Part shown: positions 7,131 to 9,013 of the stretch, in pieces | Layout: each line of letters begins with the position of its first letter | How positions within the stretch are numbered: the first letter of the stretch is position 1 | NCBI GenBank assembly: GCA_003170115.1 | Contig: PMZS01000388.1 | Span: 1 to 9,013 of the forward strand | Length of the DNA stretch: 9,013 bases | Origin: Spirochaetaceae bacterium | GTDB taxonomy: Bacteria > Spirochaetota > Spirochaetia > SZUA-6 > Fen-1364 | Direction: 5' to 3' | Notes under the pieces: model-generated | Database searches by the model: none | What the model saw: only the letters and a program-made list of their open reading frames with translations | What the model was told of the DNA's origin: nothing | Translations under genes and position numbers: made by a program

Positions 7131-7417
7131 GAGAGACTACACTTGGCGGGCGGTTGAAGGCGTTGCTGCGGAAGCGATCCTCGACGCTCCGCTGCTGCAC
7201 GGAGCCGCCACGGTTCTGCTGTTCCTTCACTCCAAGGCGGCACTCGCGGGAGGTTTGATGCCCGATTAGGAACCACCTATCTCTGTGTGCTCAAGCTTTC
7301 GCCATCGTCTGCCACGTATTTAGCTTGGAGTGTGCGATGACCTCATTTCAGTGCGAAAAATGTGAACATCAGACTCCACGATTGGAACTCTCACGGTTTT
7401 GAAGGAGGAGCGACAGC
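7131..7417 (+). other. Intergenic region with gene-like debris between amidohydrolase and dehydrogenase genes
   Basis: No recognised gene or clear terminator. From about 7110 to 7269 one plus-strand frame (YTWRAVEGVAAEAILDA, HGAATVLLFLH, ending MPD and a TAG) has a protein-like composition but no start codon or known match, so it may be a decayed gene end. From about 7270 the base composition drops toward AT and stays so into the dehydrogenase gene, which suggests a junction here. The strong ribosome binding site of the dehydrogenase, GAAGGAGGAG at 7401-7410, closes the region. Confidence 0.4.
7337..7402 (+). CDS. Possible 21-residue CxxC peptide ahead of the dehydrogenase (tentative)
   Basis: ATG 7337 opens a 21-codon frame with the translation MTSFQCEKCEH followed by QTPRLELSRF. 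GGAG at 7327-7330 stands six bases before the ATG. The stop TGA (7400-7402) abuts the dehydrogenase's ribosome binding site, so translation could be coupled. The CEKCEH segment resembles half of a zinc-ribbon knuckle, but one CxxC in so short a frame can arise by chance. I do not recognise a family. Confidence 0.18.
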   Translation: MTSFQCEKCEHQTPRLELSRF

Positions 7418-8443
7418 ATGAAGGCTTTTCAAATTTTGGGGCCAAATCAGTCAAATCTCACCGTCATTCCAGAACCAACTTGTGAAGCCAGGGACGTGAT
7501 TCTACAGGCGGAGTTCATTGGCCTCTGCGGATCCGATCTTTCCACATTTGCTGGAAGAAATGCTTTGGTGCAATACCCAAGGATCCCGGGGCATGAAATA
7601 TCCGCCTTAATTGTTCAGCGTGGCGCCGAAGTCCCTGACACGCTTAAGGTTGGCATGAGAGTAGCAGTCGTGCCATACACAAGCTGCGGGGTGTGCTCTG
7701 CCTGTGTTCGTGGGAAGCCTAATGCATGTCGTGCAAACAAAACTCTTGGCGTCCAACAAGATGGAGCATTGACAGAAAGAATTGCAGTACCGTGGCAAAA
7801 TGTTCTTGTTGCCGGAAATCTGAGCCCAAGAGAGCTCGTGTTCGTCGAACCTTTGAGTGTCGGGTTCCATGCCATAGACAGAGCAAATGTCAAAGACAAT
7901 GATACGGTCCTTGTGCTTGGGTGTGGCATGATAGGGCTTGGGGCGATCGCGGGCGCCTCCCTCCGCGCCGCGCGCACGATCGGTGCTGATATCGACGATA
8001 CGAAGCTTTCCATCGCGACCAAATTTGGCGCGCAATATACGATCAACGCCCAGTCTACAAATCTCCATGAGGCAGTCAGCGACCTGACCGATGGGTCCGG
8101 GCCTGATGTTGTAGTAGAGGCAGCCGGAAATGCCAGAACCTATTCGGACGCTTTCAAATTGGTTTCGTTTGCGGGCCGGGTCGCATGTATTGGTTACACA
8201 TCCGGGGAGGTGCCACTTGCGACCCGCCTATTTGTCCAGAAAGAGCTCGATATCCTTGGGTCCCGGAATGCAACGCGCTTCGACTTCGAAAGTGCGCTCA
8301 GGCAGCTGGAAAAAAGGGCAATTCCGGTTGAGCATGCAATCTCCGAAATCTCGTCGACGAGAAACCTCTCGCGAACCTTTGAGTCATGGGCTGCTGAGCC
8401 TGATCGATTTACCAAGATTCTAGTAGACACTGCGCAGTGGTGA
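7418..8443 (+). CDS. Zinc-dependent medium-chain alcohol/polyol dehydrogenase (sorbitol/L-threonine dehydrogenase-like)
   Basis: A 341-residue NAD(P)-dependent dehydrogenase of the MDR superfamily. The catalytic zinc site is Cys37 in GLCGSD, His59-Glu60 in PGHE, and Glu144 in VEPLSVG. The structural zinc lobe is complete, with Cys90, Cys93, Cys96 and Cys104. The Rossmann motif GCGMIG lies at 168-173, and Asp191 at the end of the second strand (GADID) suggests NAD over NADP. Length is normal for the family. The start is fixed by GAAGGAGGAG at 7401-7410, seven bases before the ATG. In this setting it most likely oxidises a secondary alcohol of an imported polyol, sugar or sugar acid; the substrate is not deducible. 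The first 500 bases are noticeably more AT-rich and use different codons than the transporter genes, while 7930-8000 is very GC-rich, hinting at a different origin. Confidence 0.93.
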   Translation: MKAFQILGPNQSNLTVIPEPTCEARDVILQAEFIGLCGSDLSTFAGRNALVQYPRIPGHEISALIVQRGAEVPDTLKVGMRVAVVPYTSCGVCSACVRGKPNACRANKTLGVQQDGALTERIAVPWQNVLVAGNLSPRELVFVEPLSVGFHAIDRANVKDNDTVLVLGCGMIGLGAIAGASLRAARTIGADIDDTKLSIATKFGAQYTINAQSTNLHEAVSDLTDGSGPDVVVEAAGNARTYSDAFKLVSFAGRVACIGYTSGEVPLATRLFVQKELDILGSRNATRFDFESALRQLEKRAIPVEHAISEISSTRNLSRTFESWAAEPDRFTKILVDTAQW

Positions 8444-8548
8444 GGTTGAGGCTCGAGGGATTGGCTCGGGGATTTTCGATTTGTCCCTGCGTGTTCGCAC
8501 GTTGCAAGCCTGGTCATTGGCGCGCGTTTGAGAATCCGAAAGGGCTGC

Positions 8549-9013
8549 TTGGCATCACTTCCTTACCTCTGCGGCGAAAGCCCCAGGTGGGATCCGGTTC
8601 GCCGACAGCTCGTCTGGTCCGACCTCTCCGCTGGACGTCTCTACTCCTTCTATCCACGCAGCAGCGCGGTTGGCACGATCTACGCGTACGACTATGACTT
8701 GTTCAATGGCGCCCTTTCCCGGCGGCGCACTTTCGTGAAGCTTCCAGAGACGGAGGGCATGCCGGACGGCCTTGCGGTGGATGAACAGGGGCATGTCTGG
8801 TCGGCGATCTGGGGAGGGAGCTGCATTATACGTTTTGATCCTGACGGACGGGAGGAGAGGCGCATGGAGACCCCCGCTGTGCAGACGTCGGCGCTTGCAT
8901 TCGGCGGCGATGACTTGACGGACATTTACGTGACTTCAGCGGCTGAGTGCCAGGATCCAGATGTGCCTTTTGCTGGAGGACCCGTCTACAGGTGCAGCGC
9001 GGGGATCAGGGGT
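8549..9013 (+). pseudogene. SMP-30/gluconolactonase-like gene, internally deleted and cut by the right edge
   Basis: The frame is open from 8450 to the window end but contains no ATG near its start; TTG 8549, after AAAGGG, is the best candidate. Two separated parts of an SMP-30 beta-propeller are joined. The first is the N-terminal motif CGESPRWDP...LVWSDLSAGRLY (about 8570-8644). The second is the later blades: VGTIYAYDYD, MPDGLAVDEQGHVWSA, WGGSCIIRFDPDG, ALAFGG and IYVTSAA. From the N-terminal metal Glu (codon 8576) to the PDG metal Asp (codon 8765) there are only 63 residues, whereas the matching Glu18 and Asp204 of human SMP-30 are 186 apart. The missing section would hold the Asn of the metal site and the substrate-contact Arg/Asn. 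SMP-30 enzymes hydrolyse sugar lactones; this copy is unlikely to. The family call is firm; inactivity is inferred. Confidence 0.72.

Noticed and set aside
7186..7205. GCTCCG...CGGAGC hairpin after the amidohydrolase as a terminator
   Set aside because: The stem is only six pairs with an eight-base loop and no following T-run.
7127..7258. 43-codon frame starting at an ATGA overlap with the amidohydrolase stop
   Set aside because: The product is Arg-, Ser- and Cys-rich in the manner of an out-of-frame read of GC-rich DNA and resembles no family; the coupling overlap alone is weak support.
1..9013. CRISPR arrays, tRNA or rRNA genes, defence systems, phage genes
   Set aside because: No regularly spaced repeats, no tRNA-like cloverleaf sequence and no such protein families were seen on either strand.

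Overview
The window is a bacterial chromosomal segment of fairly high GC. It looks like a carbohydrate or sugar-acid uptake and oxidation locus next to an insertion-sequence remnant. The solute-binding protein has a Sec signal peptide without a lipobox, which suggests a Gram-negative-type envelope with a periplasm. I cannot name the genus from sequence alone.

Layout: (a) 1-470, minus strand: the middle part of an IS1634/IS4-type transposase, lacking its N-terminal half and running off the left edge. (b) 481-498: an 18-bp near-perfect palindrome, then 536-1297: a GntR/FadR-type (FCD domain) regulator. (c) 1298-1553: a non-coding leader with two AAAGGAGG motifs and a perfect 8-bp-arm palindrome just ahead of the next ribosome binding site. 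(d) 1554-7130: a tightly packed CUT2 (ribose/inositol-type) ABC transporter operon in the order binding protein, permease, double ATPase, second permease, followed by an amidohydrolase-2 family enzyme. From the first permease onward the genes overlap by 4 or 8 bases. A strong intrinsic terminator separates the binding protein from the rest. (e) 7131-7417: a gap with gene-like debris and a possible 21-residue CxxC peptide. (f) 7418-8443: a zinc-dependent medium-chain dehydrogenase whose first half is more AT-rich than its neighbours. (g) from about 8549 to the right edge: an SMP-30/gluconolactonase-type gene with no ATG and with about 120 residues missing from its middle.

How they may work together (inference): the FCD regulator senses a small sugar acid or related carboxylate and controls import through the CUT2 transporter. 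The dehydrogenase would oxidise the imported polyol, sugar or sugar acid. The amidohydrolase-2 enzyme, and formerly the SMP-30 enzyme, would open the resulting lactone. The substrate is not determined by the sequence.

Nothing here is a clearly new system. The points most worth a second look are the internally deleted SMP-30 gene, the amidohydrolase with Asp where the beta-5 His is expected, the terminator placed between binding protein and permease, and the two palindromes flanking the regulator.
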